From Kofleriaceae bacterium (GTDB taxonomy: Bacteria; Myxococcota_A; Polyangia; Haliangiales; Haliangiaceae), in NCBI GenBank assembly GCA_024762925.1, contig JANTGM010000013.1:1-64000 (forward strand): DNA of 64,000 bases. Reading direction: 5' to 3'. Under the pieces are notes generated by a model. The model saw only the letters and a list, made by a program, of their open reading frames with translations. It ran no database searches and was not told where the DNA came from. This document shows positions 9,972 through 18,702 of this stretch, one piece after another; position 1 is the stretch's first letter, and every line of letters starts with the position of its first letter. Position numbers and translations under genes: made by a program.

Positions 9972-10937
9972 CTAGCGGAAGGTTGTGTAGTCGAAGGACA
10001 TTGGGAACCAGATGCTCACACCGGCTTGAAACATGATGTTGTTAATGAGAGCAGTGTCTGCCTCTTCCATCGCAATGTCACCACTGGGCTCAGTGCGCCC
10101 AGCAGCTTCAAACTTGTCGACAAAGATGTAGTCGCGAATGCCGAGGTTGACCGTGATGAATCGGTTGAGGAAGAAGCGCATGCTCGCGCCCACGTTTGGT
10201 GTAATGAGGTTGTTCTTGAAGGGCTGCAACGCTGGGTCTCGAGGAAGCACTTCGGACTGCGTGAAGCCAACACCCGCTGTAAGCGCGGTCTCCCAAGAAA
10301 TGATGTGCTCATCGAGCACTGCGAACTTTCCGTAGATTGGGATGTAGTGGAAGTTGAGCGCCGCACCGAAGTTGTACTTGTTGACGGTGGGCAGGCGGCG
10401 AGCCTGACGTGCCACCAGGTCAAAGGGCTCGCGAAGGCTCTTTACGTAGTACTGACCTTCGAGACCGACGGCCAGAACATCCGTGAGGTAGTAGTTGAAG
10501 GCACCCGAGAAGGCGAAGTGACGAATGATGTTGTCATTCATGGTCACACCCCAGCTTGGGATCAATTCGAAGCGGTTGACCTTGAGGAATGGCTTCCGAA
10601 CCACAACCACGATGTCTTGCCACGAGACCTTCTCAACATCATCAGAAAGAACGTTGCCACCCTTGTTGGAATCACCATCAGGATCGAGCTCAGGCTCAGG
10701 CTCATCTGGCTCGGGTAGATCCGGCTCCGGTTCTTCGTCGCCGAGGTCTCCTTCGACTTCGCCCTCTTCGTCGAAGGTCATTTCCGGATCTTCGGCTTCT
10801 TCCTCATCGAAAGTCATCTCGGGCTCTTCATCAGGCTGTGCAAAGGCGACCTGTGAGGGCATCGAGATGGTGATCAATGCCGCAGCAAAGAGCGAGGAAA
10901 AAAGGGTTGATGACATCAGTGTATTGAAACGTCTCAT
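9972..10937 (-). CDS. Outer-membrane beta-barrel domain protein with acidic repeat linker, first of a pair
   Basis: A 321-residue protein with a signal peptide (cleavage after Ala-Phe-Ala, about residue 33). A strongly acidic linker at about 35-95 carries two copies of an EPEMTFDEE-like unit and a run of Glu-Pro/Asp-Pro pairs. A beta-barrel domain follows that is paralogous to the next gene (shared strands such as [15 protein letters not shown]). It heads a two-gene operon. An extended leader of about 130 nt separates it from a candidate promoter at 11077-11106. The acidic linker would lie at the periplasmic N-terminus, where it might bind cations or peptidoglycan partners; this is inference. 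Confidence 0.8.
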   Translation of the reverse strand: MRRFNTLMSSTLFSSLFAAALITISMPSQVAFAQPDEEPEMTFDEEEAEDPEMTFDEEGEVEGDLGDEEPEPDLPEPDEPEPELDPDGDSNKGGNVLSDDVEKVSWQDIVVVVRKPFLKVNRFELIPSWGVTMNDNIIRHFAFSGAFNYYLTDVLAVGLEGQYYVKSLREPFDLVARQARRLPTVNKYNFGAALNFHYIPIYGKFAVLDEHIISWETALTAGVGFTQSEVLPRDPALQPFKNNLITPNVGASMRFFLNRFITVNLGIRDYIFVDKFEAAGRTEPSGDIAMEEADTALINNIMFQAGVSIWFPMSFDYTTFR

Positions 10938-11076
10938 GCTAGATACTCCCGTATCGGGGCGGGCTCTGGAATTGTCGTAGAGAAACTGGCGAGTAAAATT
11001 GGCTGGCCTGAAAACCCGCCGCTTGGTAAAACTCTATAGATTCCGTGGAGTTATGCCTGTTTTGAGAGGCTCGCGG

Positions 11077-11106
11077 ACTATAGCACGGTGATTTGGGCCG
11101 CATCAA
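11077..11106 (-). promoter_or_regulatory. Candidate housekeeping promoter for the beta-barrel gene pair
   Basis: Read on the minus strand, TTGATG (11101-11106) and TATAGT (11077-11082) are separated by 18 bp. Both hexamers are close to the sigma-70 consensus. Transcription would run towards the gene starting at 10937, giving a leader of about 130 nt. Confidence 0.45.
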
Positions 11107-11153
11107 GGCACGGCAGGTAGCTTTCACATCCAGTCGTTTTCCGTGTAGCGGAT

Positions 11154-12356
11154 TCATGATCGTTGCTCCTCAGCCTTCGCATGAGGACTGTCTTGGTAGA
11201 GGGCGGCAACGAAGGTCTCAGGAGCAAAGGGACGAAGATCATCCACCTGCTCACCGATGCCAATGTAGCGAATTGGAACCCCCATCTCGTCAGAGATACC
11301 GAGCACCACTCCGCCCTTGGCAGTGCCATCGAGCTTGGTGAGCACGATGCCTGTGACATGCATAGCGGCCTTGAAGTGAACGGCCTGCTGAATGGCGTTT
11401 TGTCCTGTTGTGGAGTCAAGCACCAACCAGGTCTCGTGCGGGCAACCGGGCATGGCTTTCTCACAAACACGGCCGACCTTTTTGAGCTCTTCCATAAGCT
11501 CGACCTTGGTGTGAAGACGTCCTGCGGTATCGCAAATCACCACATCGTATTCGTCTTCACGGCCCCGCTTGATGGCCTCGAAAATCACCGAGGAAGGATC
11601 TTGGCCGTCCTTGCCTCGCACAACTGTGGCGCCAGCTCGCTCTCCCCAGACTTGGAGTTGTTCCACGGCGGCTGCGCGGAATGTGTCGCCAGCGGCGAGA
11701 AGGACTTTCTTGCCTTCTGATTGCAACTTGGCAGCGAGCTTGCCAATGGTGGTCGTTTTGCCCGCTCCATTGACGCCCAAGACAAGAAGCACGAAGGGGC
11801 TTTGGCTCGAGTAGTCGATCTCTGGCGCTTCGATGTCGAGAATCTTCACAGACTCTTCCTGGAGCATATTCCAAACGATGGATGGATCGTCAAGCTCGGT
11901 CTTTGTGAGCTCGCTCTTGATGGCGTCAAGAAGGCGATTGGCCGTCTTTGGACCGATATCTGCCGTGAAAAGCACTTCTTCTAATTCATCCAGAAGGGAA
12001 TCGTCGATCTTCTTGCGGGCAAAGAGCTTGCCCAGCCTGGAGACAAAGCCCGTTGAGCGCGTTTTGGCGAGACCTTCTCCAAGCCGCCGAGCCTCGTCAT
12101 TGTCGTCATCTTGCTCTTGCTCATCAGTGGTGTCGGACTTGTCATCCTGTTCACTGCCAGTGGCCGGCTCGTCAGCTTTCTGTGTGTGTGCGTCGGACTT
12201 TTCTGCAGATTCGCCTGAAGTGAGCTTGCGCCGCCCGCTGGTCTTGCCGTCTCCGAGAGCTGAGCGCATCGAGGCGCGGCGGATTCCAAAGACCACCAAG
12301 GCGGTGGCCGCGAACGCTATAAGTAGTGTGACGATTTCCTCGCCTGAGACCGGCAT
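11154..12356 (-). CDS. ftsY: Signal recognition particle receptor FtsY, membrane-anchored form
   Basis: A 400-residue SRP-receptor GTPase that docks ribosome-SRP complexes at the inner membrane. The NG domain is complete: P-loop GVNGAGKT at 194-201, DTAGR at 276-280 and TKLDG at 340-344. The N-terminus is a clear transmembrane helix (about 8-26) followed by an acidic, Gln/Asp-rich linker (about 60-90). E. coli FtsY has an acidic A-domain but no true transmembrane helix, so this one is permanently anchored. It lies 33 bp downstream of the 597-residue protein gene on the same strand and is probably co-transcribed with it. Confidence 0.97.
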   Translation of the reverse strand: MPVSGEEIVTLLIAFAATALVVFGIRRASMRSALGDGKTSGRRKLTSGESAEKSDAHTQKADEPATGSEQDDKSDTTDEQEQDDDNDEARRLGEGLAKTRSTGFVSRLGKLFARKKIDDSLLDELEEVLFTADIGPKTANRLLDAIKSELTKTELDDPSIVWNMLQEESVKILDIEAPEIDYSSQSPFVLLVLGVNGAGKTTTIGKLAAKLQSEGKKVLLAAGDTFRAAAVEQLQVWGERAGATVVRGKDGQDPSSVIFEAIKRGREDEYDVVICDTAGRLHTKVELMEELKKVGRVCEKAMPGCPHETWLVLDSTTGQNAIQQAVHFKAAMHVTGIVLTKLDGTAKGGVVLGISDEMGVPIRYIGIGEQVDDLRPFAPETFVAALYQDSPHAKAEEQRS

Positions 12357-12389
12357 CGGCGGAGTTATAGTCCGCTATCGCCCAAGGAT

Positions 12390-14183
12390 CTATGGGCTAA
12401 GGGGCCGGCCTGGCTGTTCTTTGATCAAGGGCAGGCGCTCTTCGACAACGTCGGGGCGCTGATTTGCGAAGGCCTGGACCAAGGTCCGAGCCGTCTCAAG
12501 CACCTCTTCATGGGGATTGCGCTGCGAAAAGAAGCTCTCCTCGACAAAATCTGTCAGTGCTGCCAGTTCTGTATTGGGGTTTGACCGGCGTACGTGATCC
12601 AGGATTTGTCTGGGTGTCCAGATCCCCCAAAGCTTGGGATCGGGGAGCCGGGGGCGCAGTGCGTCTTTGTAGAGCATGAAGATCTTCTCGCGGACAGGAA
12701 GAAGATCGATTGTGGTGTTGTGGTACTCGCCGCGATGGGGAATCTCCACCCGGAACTCCTCACTGACAAAGCCCTCAGCGGTGATGCGAACTTGGTGCTC
12801 TCCTGCCTTAAGGACCGCTGTTCGAAACTCGCCCTTGGCATTGGTTTGCGAAACCTGCGCGGGAGTTCCGCTAACCGCGATGTGCGCCAATGCGATGACT
12901 TCTTGGGTCATCACGTTTCGCACCTTGCCCTGGATATCTTGGTGGTGTGCCTTGCGCAAGGTGCTTGTCAGTTTTGAACGACTCGTCACCAGACCCGTTT
13001 TGGGCAAGGCTTCGACCATGTCATCGGGTTGGGGCTGGTCCATGTCATCACCCTTGTCCGACCGTCTCCAGCGCTCCCAAGGGCGCGCCCGTAAGCCGAT
13101 GAAGCTGAGGAGGCCGAGCCCAGTAATGGCAAAGGCGGCGAGGGCAAGCGACATGGAAATCGGTTTGCGCTCTCCGATTGCGATGGTGATCGGGGGCGAC
13201 TTTGTTGAAGCCTTCCAAGACTCTGTTGGTCGGTAGACCGCTTGTAGCGCAATTGCTGGCCCACTCCCGAGTTCCTCACTGTCAATGGTTAGGAGAAAGT
13301 CGCCACGTTCATCGGTCTTGGTGCTGCCGATTCGCTGGCTCTGGACTTCGAGGCTAATCACGGCTTGGGCAATGGGATCGCCCCGACCATTTTCTAGTCG
13401 CCCCGAGGTGCGCACCAACTCACCAAAGGAGAAATCACTTCCTTCCGACCGGAGACTCAAAGAGCTTGAAGAGGTGATCTGAAAGAGACTCTGGACCGTG
13501 GCAGCATCGTGATTCTGATCGCCTGCAAAGCGCACTTCGATTCGCTTGCGCCCCGCTTCGCCAAGCTGCTCTTGGGGGACAAGAACCACTGCTTCACCGC
13601 GGTTGGTCTGAGGGCGGCCGATGGAGCGCAATTCCTCGCCGATGTCGGCTAAGAAAACTTCTACCTGCAATCCATCGACAGGCCGCTCATCGCTTGTGGC
13701 GAGAATCTTGAGTTCGAGTTCCGTTGCTGTGTCGGGCAGGGTGACGGGCATATCGAGACGCAGCTCGAGGGGGCGCCTCTCAATGTCGAAGTCGGCCATC
13801 TCAAGATGGGCAGAGTCAAAGAACCGGCTTTCATCAACGTCGACGCTCAACACATGCTCACCCTCAGTGCCAGCAAAGCGTTGATAGAAATAGCCACTGC
13901 CATCGGTGAGCAGCGTGACCCAACGCTCGTCGTACTGCAGGCGCATGCTCAGGTAGGGAGCGCCCTCGCCGTCTGCGCGTTGGATGAGCCGTCCGCGGAT
14001 CTCGACGCTGGTCCCCACACGGCGAATCGGATCGAGCTGGATGTCGAGCCGATCCCGGAGGACAAGCTCTGGCGCCGCCTTGAGGGAACGGTGAGAAGTC
14101 ACCAGCATTAGTGCCAACAGGCAGAAAATACTCAGGACTCGCCTCACTCTGAGAGGTATAGCACGGGTTGTTTGTGCGCTCAT
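12390..14183 (-). CDS. Exported Ig-like / carboxypeptidase-regulatory-like protein with a DUF4129-like cytoplasmic tail
   Basis: A 597-residue membrane protein. A signal sequence or anchor (about 15-38) is followed by several beta-rich Ig-like domains in the periplasm (about 40-340), one transmembrane segment at about 347-367, a carboxypeptidase-regulatory-like beta domain (about 415-505) and a C-terminal helical region. In that region WTPRQILDHV and the following LAALTDFVEESFF resemble DUF4129 tails. DUF4129 proteins commonly accompany MoxR, DUF58 and DUF4350 genes. A cluster with exactly those partners lies 4.5 kb away across smc, so this may be its detached member. That link is inference. 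Confidence 0.65.
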   Translation of the reverse strand: MSAQTTRAIPLRVRRVLSIFCLLALMLVTSHRSLKAAPELVLRDRLDIQLDPIRRVGTSVEIRGRLIQRADGEGAPYLSMRLQYDERWVTLLTDGSGYFYQRFAGTEGEHVLSVDVDESRFFDSAHLEMADFDIERRPLELRLDMPVTLPDTATELELKILATSDERPVDGLQVEVFLADIGEELRSIGRPQTNRGEAVVLVPQEQLGEAGRKRIEVRFAGDQNHDAATVQSLFQITSSSSLSLRSEGSDFSFGELVRTSGRLENGRGDPIAQAVISLEVQSQRIGSTKTDERGDFLLTIDSEELGSGPAIALQAVYRPTESWKASTKSPPITIAIGERKPISMSLALAAFAITGLGLLSFIGLRARPWERWRRSDKGDDMDQPQPDDMVEALPKTGLVTSRSKLTSTLRKAHHQDIQGKVRNVMTQEVIALAHIAVSGTPAQVSQTNAKGEFRTAVLKAGEHQVRITAEGFVSEEFRVEIPHRGEYHNTTIDLLPVREKIFMLYKDALRPRLPDPKLWGIWTPRQILDHVRRSNPNTELAALTDFVEESFFSQRNPHEEVLETARTLVQAFANQRPDVVEERLPLIKEQPGRPLSP

Positions 14184-14290
14184 TGTCAGCCCGATCTGGC
14201 AAGGTGCTCCGGCCTTTAGGAAACGCGGGATCTCCGCAGCTGTGAGTCATGTTCAACTCTCACAGTCTAGCCAGCAGGCGCCACCAACTC

Positions 14291-17200
14291 ATGCGTATCA
14301 AACGAATCGAAGTCCTCGGGTTCAAGTCCTTCTGCGATCGCGCCGTGCTCAATTTCGGCGAGCCTATCGTTGGTGTCGTTGGGCCCAATGGTTGTGGCAA
14401 GTCCAACATCGTCGACGCCATCCGATGGTGCATGGGTGAGCAGTCGGCCAAGAACCTGCGCGGGCAGGCCATGGGCGATGTCATCTTCGCTGGCTCCGAT
14501 ACGCGCGGTCCGGCTGGCATGGCCGAAGTGAGCCTCACCTTTGAAGACGTTGGTTTCTCGCATGAGACGCTCAAGTCAGCGCTCGATGATGAAGAGGCAC
14601 TGGCGGATTCCACGTCCACGCCCGCAGATGAGGAAGTCGAAGCAGTCTCAGCGGATCCATCCTCCGAGGAGCGGAACACTGCGGCCGATGTTGCTGCCGA
14701 TAAGGCTGCGATGGCAAAGCTCGCCGAGCAGGCAGCACAGGCTCGTGAAGAGGCCGGCGAAACGCAAGCCGCCGCACAACCAACGGCTGATCCGAATTCT
14801 TCTGAAGTCATTGCTGAGGCTGGAGCCGACGAGACCGAGGCTTCAGAGCCTGCCAAGGAAGTGGATCCCTATCAGGCCACAAAGGATGCCGCTCGAATTC
14901 TGGCCGACAAGCCGCCAGTCATCGACTACGCAAAGTACAGCGAAGTCACAATCACGCGACGGCTCTTCCGCGATGGCACGTCAAGCTACTTTCTCAATAA
15001 GACGCCGTGCCGGCTTCGCGACATCACCGATTTCTTCCTCGGGTCAGGTGTGGGCACCAAGGCGTACTCGATTATCGAGCAGGGCCGCATTGGGATGATC
15101 GTCTCAGCCAGAGCGGGCGATCGCCGCCACATCATCGAAGAGGCAGCTGGCATCACCAAATTCAAAACCAAGAAGCGGGCCGCCGAGCGCAAACTTGATC
15201 AAACGCGACAAAACTTGCTGCGCGTCTCCGATATCGTCGCAGAACTCGCCAAGCGTCTCGGTTCTCTGCGAAGACAGGCGCAAAAGGCTGAGCGCTATCG
15301 CCGCTACAAAGGGGAAGTAAAGGACATCGAGCTCTGGATGGCCTCGCACCGCTTTCTCGAGTTGCGCTCCGTCGAGCAGGTTCTCCGTGAGGATCTTGCA
15401 GAACTCACCAAGACGCTCGAAGAAGTCCGCCTTGAGCTTGAGGCCAAGGATGCGAAAGTCATCTCAGAACGCTCTGAACTCTCGATTGAAGAGCGGCGCT
15501 TGACCGAGCTGCAAGAGAGGATCTTCGAAATCGAAAACCGCGTTCGCCTCTCCGAGAGCAAGATCGAATTTCAAACCCGCGAAGCTGGCCAGCTCGATGT
15601 TCGTTGCACGGCGGCCCGCGAGGAGATCGAGCGCCTCAAAGAGCAGAGTGCGATTGAGCGGAGCGACCTCGAAGCACAGCAGAAGGAATTTGCTGCCATC
15701 GAAGTCGAAGTGGCGTCAGAAGGCAGTGGTGCCGAGGAGCGGGAGCAGGCGCTACAAGAGGCGCGAGAGGGGGCAAATGAAGCGAAGCAAAAGCTCGATG
15801 ACGCTCGTGAAATGCTCAGCAAGGCGCGAGCAGATGTCGCTCGTTCTGAGAGCAGCCAGCAATCGATTGGCGGTCGTGTAAGTGATGCTCGTGGGAGGCT
15901 CGAGCGTTTGCTCGAAGAAACCCGAGGAATGGATGAGCGAGTTGCGGAGCGTGAAGCGACGAGCAAGGGGCTAAAGGAACAGCTCGCCACCCTCGTGCAG
16001 ACCCGGCTTGACCTCGGCAACAAATCAGAAGAGTTCGCAGCCCGCAAAGCCGATCTCGACGAGAAGGTCTGTCTCTGTGAAGCAGAAGTTGAGACTCTTC
16101 GCACCGAGGTTCATCGGCGCAAATCGCGCCTGCAAAGCCTCAAAGAAATTCACGACAAGTATGAGGGCTTTGCGCGCGGCACTCGAGCTGTCATGCAGCA
16201 CGCTGGCGATCTCGCACAGCCCGAGGAATATGAGATCCGCGGCCTTGTCGCCGATGTTGTCAACGCCCCCGAGAATCTCGAAATCGCCGTGGAGGCTGCG
16301 CTGGGTGACAAGCTCGGCGGCATCTTGGTGAACAAGGCCGAAGTGGGTGTTCGTGCGATTGAGTACCTCAAAGAGACCTCGGCTGGGCGTTCGGCGTTTG
16401 TGCCATTTATGGTGCCAGTTGCGGGCAACGGTGGCGGCATTGCCTACGAAGATCGCAGCGGGCAGCAAGCTGCGCTAAGCGGTGAGGGCGTGCTTGGCGC
16501 GATGGTCGACTTGGTGACCTTTGAAGACGACTACCGCGAGGTGGCGAGCAATCTCCTTGGGCAGATGACAGTTGTCGAGACGCTTTCAAAAGCTCTTGAG
16601 CTGCGTGCCCTTGGGGTGACCCAAACTCTCGTCACGCTCGATGGCGACATCGTCGATGCGCGTGGTGTGGTTGCTGGTGGCTCGCGGGATTCGCAAGGAG
16701 CCAGTGTTCTCGCCCAGAAGCGCGAGATTCGTGAGCTTGAAGAAATCGTCGAGTCTCTCGAGAGAGATCTCACTGAAGCTACTGCAACGTTTGTCTCGAC
16801 GAAGAGCGAGCTCACCAAGGTAACGAAGGCTATTGAAGGACTGCGTAACGATCGCCACGACGGTGAGCTGGCCATTACCGCTCGCGAGCGGGACCTTAGT
16901 GGAGCACAGACAGAGCTCGAAGGGCTTCGCGAGCGCCAGGCGCGGCTCAATAGCGAGCAGCTGGAGCTTGAAGATCGAGTGGGCGCATTGGAGCACGAGG
17001 CCCGTATCATGCTTGAGCTTCACCAGACCGCGAGTGCGGATATGGGGCGGCTTGAGAGTGAGCAGCTTGGGTATGTGGAGGAAGTCCAGAAGGCCCAAGA
17101 GCTTGTCGACGAACGAGCCATGATTGCCACCGAGGCACGGGTTCGAGTCGCGCAAATCGGCGAAAAGCGGGCATCCCTTGAAGCTGGGATTTTGCGACTG

Positions 17201-18271
17201 CAGAAGAGTCAGGAGGTTTTGGCAACGCGAGTTGCATCCCTCACCGAGGCAATTGACGCTGACAGCAAGCGCAGTGAAGAGCTGCGTGCGGAGAGTAACG
17301 TTCTTTCAGAAGAACTTGTAGGCCTTCGCGAGGAGCGCACTGTGGAGAGTGCAAGCCTTGATGAGGGCCGCCGCGAGTATGGCCGGCGCAACGCAGACAT
17401 CCAGAGCGATGAAGTCTTGGTGCGCGAGCTGCGAGCGCAGTCAGAGAAGCTCGCCAAGAGTTGCTCAGAACGCGACGTCAGTCTCGGCAACATCGGCAGC
17501 GACCGCCGGCATCTTGAAGAGAGCATCGAAGATCGCTATCACATTGGTCTGCCGAAGATTGTCACCGAGTACCACTTGCGCGCTCCCGTGACTGAGGACG
17601 ATGAAGAGCGTCTAACGCAGCGCAGACGGGTCATCGAACGTATGGGTTCGGATATCAATCTCACAGCAATCGAAGAGTTCCAAACCCTCTCCGAGCGGCA
17701 CGACTTTCTCGCGACGCAACAGGTCGACTTGGATAGCGCTGTGACCCAACTGGAAGACGCCATCCAAAAGATCAACAAGACTTCTCGTCGTCTGTTCAAG
17801 GAGACCTTTCACCTCATCAATAACAAGTTTATGGAGATGTTTCCGCAGCTCTTCCGCGGAGGACGTGCGCGTCTCCAGCTCACCGGAGGCGAGGATGTCG
17901 ATATTCTGGAAGCGGGCGTGGAGATTCACGCGCAGCCTCCGGGCAAGAAAAACACGACGGTCGATCAACTCTCTGGTGGCGAGAAGGCGCTCACCGCAGT
18001 GGCCTTGTTGTTCTCGATTTTCCTCATTAAGCCTTCACCGTTCTGCTTGCTCGACGAGGTCGACGCGCCGCTCGATGAAGCCAACGTGGATCGCTACAAC
18101 GAGATCTTGCGGGCCATGACTGACCATTCACAGTTCATTGTGATTACCCACAATAAGCGAACCATGTCAGTGGCAGATCGGCTCTATGGCGTCACCATGC
18201 AAGAGCCTGGCGTATCAAAACTGGTGACTGTGAACCTGCAAAAGGTCGACGACAAAATCCGCGCTGCGTAA
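14291..18271 (+). CDS. smc: Chromosome segregation ATPase SMC with an inserted low-complexity segment in the head
   Basis: A 1326-residue SMC protein that compacts and segregates chromosomes with ScpAB. I start it at the ATG giving MRIKRIEVLGFKSF, the usual SMC N-terminus; an upstream in-frame ATG at 14249 adds 14 residues. Walker A GPNGCGKS is at 31-38, two long coiled coils flank a hinge at about 621-798, the signature LSGGEK is near 1226, and Walker B with D-loop (FCLLDEVDAPLDEANV) is near 1250. Unusually, about 120 Ala/Glu-rich residues (about 88-210) are inserted between the VSLTFED strand and the TITRRLFRDG strand, which are nearly adjacent in other SMCs. Family length is usually about 1180-1200 residues. 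Confidence 0.97.
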   Translation: MRIKRIEVLGFKSFCDRAVLNFGEPIVGVVGPNGCGKSNIVDAIRWCMGEQSAKNLRGQAMGDVIFAGSDTRGPAGMAEVSLTFEDVGFSHETLKSALDDEEALADSTSTPADEEVEAVSADPSSEERNTAADVAADKAAMAKLAEQAAQAREEAGETQAAAQPTADPNSSEVIAEAGADETEASEPAKEVDPYQATKDAARILADKPPVIDYAKYSEVTITRRLFRDGTSSYFLNKTPCRLRDITDFFLGSGVGTKAYSIIEQGRIGMIVSARAGDRRHIIEEAAGITKFKTKKRAAERKLDQTRQNLLRVSDIVAELAKRLGSLRRQAQKAERYRRYKGEVKDIELWMASHRFLELRSVEQVLREDLAELTKTLEEVRLELEAKDAKVISERSELSIEERRLTELQERIFEIENRVRLSESKIEFQTREAGQLDVRCTAAREEIERLKEQSAIERSDLEAQQKEFAAIEVEVASEGSGAEEREQALQEAREGANEAKQKLDDAREMLSKARADVARSESSQQSIGGRVSDARGRLERLLEETRGMDERVAEREATSKGLKEQLATLVQTRLDLGNKSEEFAARKADLDEKVCLCEAEVETLRTEVHRRKSRLQSLKEIHDKYEGFARGTRAVMQHAGDLAQPEEYEIRGLVADVVNAPENLEIAVEAALGDKLGGILVNKAEVGVRAIEYLKETSAGRSAFVPFMVPVAGNGGGIAYEDRSGQQAALSGEGVLGAMVDLVTFEDDYREVASNLLGQMTVVETLSKALELRALGVTQTLVTLDGDIVDARGVVAGGSRDSQGASVLAQKREIRELEEIVESLERDLTEATATFVSTKSELTKVTKAIEGLRNDRHDGELAITARERDLSGAQTELEGLRERQARLNSEQLELEDRVGALEHEARIMLELHQTASADMGRLESEQLGYVEEVQKAQELVDERAMIATEARVRVAQIGEKRASLEAGILRLQKSQEVLATRVASLTEAIDADSKRSEELRAESNVLSEELVGLREERTVESASLDEGRREYGRRNADIQSDEVLVRELRAQSEKLAKSCSERDVSLGNIGSDRRHLEESIEDRYHIGLPKIVTEYHLRAPVTEDDEERLTQRRRVIERMGSDINLTAIEEFQTLSERHDFLATQQVDLDSAVTQLEDAIQKINKTSRRLFKETFHLINNKFMEMFPQLFRGGRARLQLTGGEDVDILEAGVEIHAQPPGKKNTTVDQLSGGEKALTAVALLFSIFLIKPSPFCLLDEVDAPLDEANVDRYNEILRAMTDHSQFIVITHNKRTMSVADRLYGVTMQEPGVSKLVTVNLQKVDDKIRAA

Positions 18272-18695
18272 TCGCATTCCTGGGCTCTTGCTGCAGGTCT
18301 CGCTCCGTAGACTAAGGGACTCAAGCCAAGACCTCCTATGGGGCAAGAATCACTTCGGCGCCTGAGGAACTACATGAGGCGGAAGCGCCCGTTGGCAAAG
18401 AGTCGCTCGACCTTCCAGCGTCGTTTGTGGCGTCGTAGAGAGCGCCGCTTCCCACATCGCCGCTTCCCACTGGGCATTCGTGAGCTTCATCCCAAACGTA
18501 GATCACGAATCGGCGCCTGCGTCGATCGTTTTACTGGAAAGCGATCGAATAACGCGAGGTTAGCTCGGCGGGGGTATGGGATAGGCTCTAGCTAATTTCT
18601 GGTGTGGAACACCAGACCACAGCGCCGAAGGCACGAAACACCACGCTTGCTCGCAAGCGTTAGCTAGTTTTTGTCCCTAGCGGGACGGAAACTAG
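18272..18695. other. Gene-free convergent region between smc and the DUF58 gene
   Basis: This 424-bp gap lies between two converging genes. The first 250 bp contain only an Arg-rich 85-codon reading frame that I do not believe is a gene, and a 13-bp direct repeat (CGCCGCTTCCCAC, near 18451-18480). The last 180 bp are packed with inverted repeats (hairpins from 18522 onward), described separately. Confidence 0.7.
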
Positions 18696-18702
18696 CTAGA
18701 GC
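18585..18702. repeat. 118-bp nested inverted-repeat element at the end of the DUF58 gene
   Basis: The outer arms GCTCTAGCTAATTTC (18585-18599) and GAAACTAGCTAGAGC (18688-18702) are inverted repeats matching at 14 of 15 positions. Between them lie three hairpins: CTGGTGT/ACACCAG (18599-18615), ACGCTTGC/GCAAGCGT (18643-18660), and a long one with a 10-bp outer and 5-bp inner stem (18661-18698). The right outer arm and the last hairpin compete for the same bases, so two folds exclude each other. The right arm also supplies the TAG stop of the DUF58 gene. It could be a bidirectional terminator or a small MITE-like element. Confidence 0.6.
18661..18698. terminator. Strong hairpin at the smc/DUF58 convergence, possible bidirectional terminator
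   Basis: TAGCTAGTTT (18661-18670) pairs perfectly with AAACTAGCTA (18689-18698). Inside, GTCCC (18673-18677) pairs with GGGAC (18682-18686) around a TAGC loop. It includes the TAG stop of the minus-strand gene. No clean T-run follows on either strand, so intrinsic termination is plausible but not certain. Confidence 0.5.

Noticed and set aside
14249-14290. An upstream ATG for smc
   Set aside because: It adds 14 residues not found in SMC proteins and has no ribosome-binding site. It cannot be fully excluded.
18338-18595. An 85-codon, Arg-rich frame in the smc/DUF58 gap
   Set aside because: It has no ribosome-binding site, more than a quarter of the residues are Arg, and its end runs into the hairpin region. 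The composition looks like non-coding DNA.
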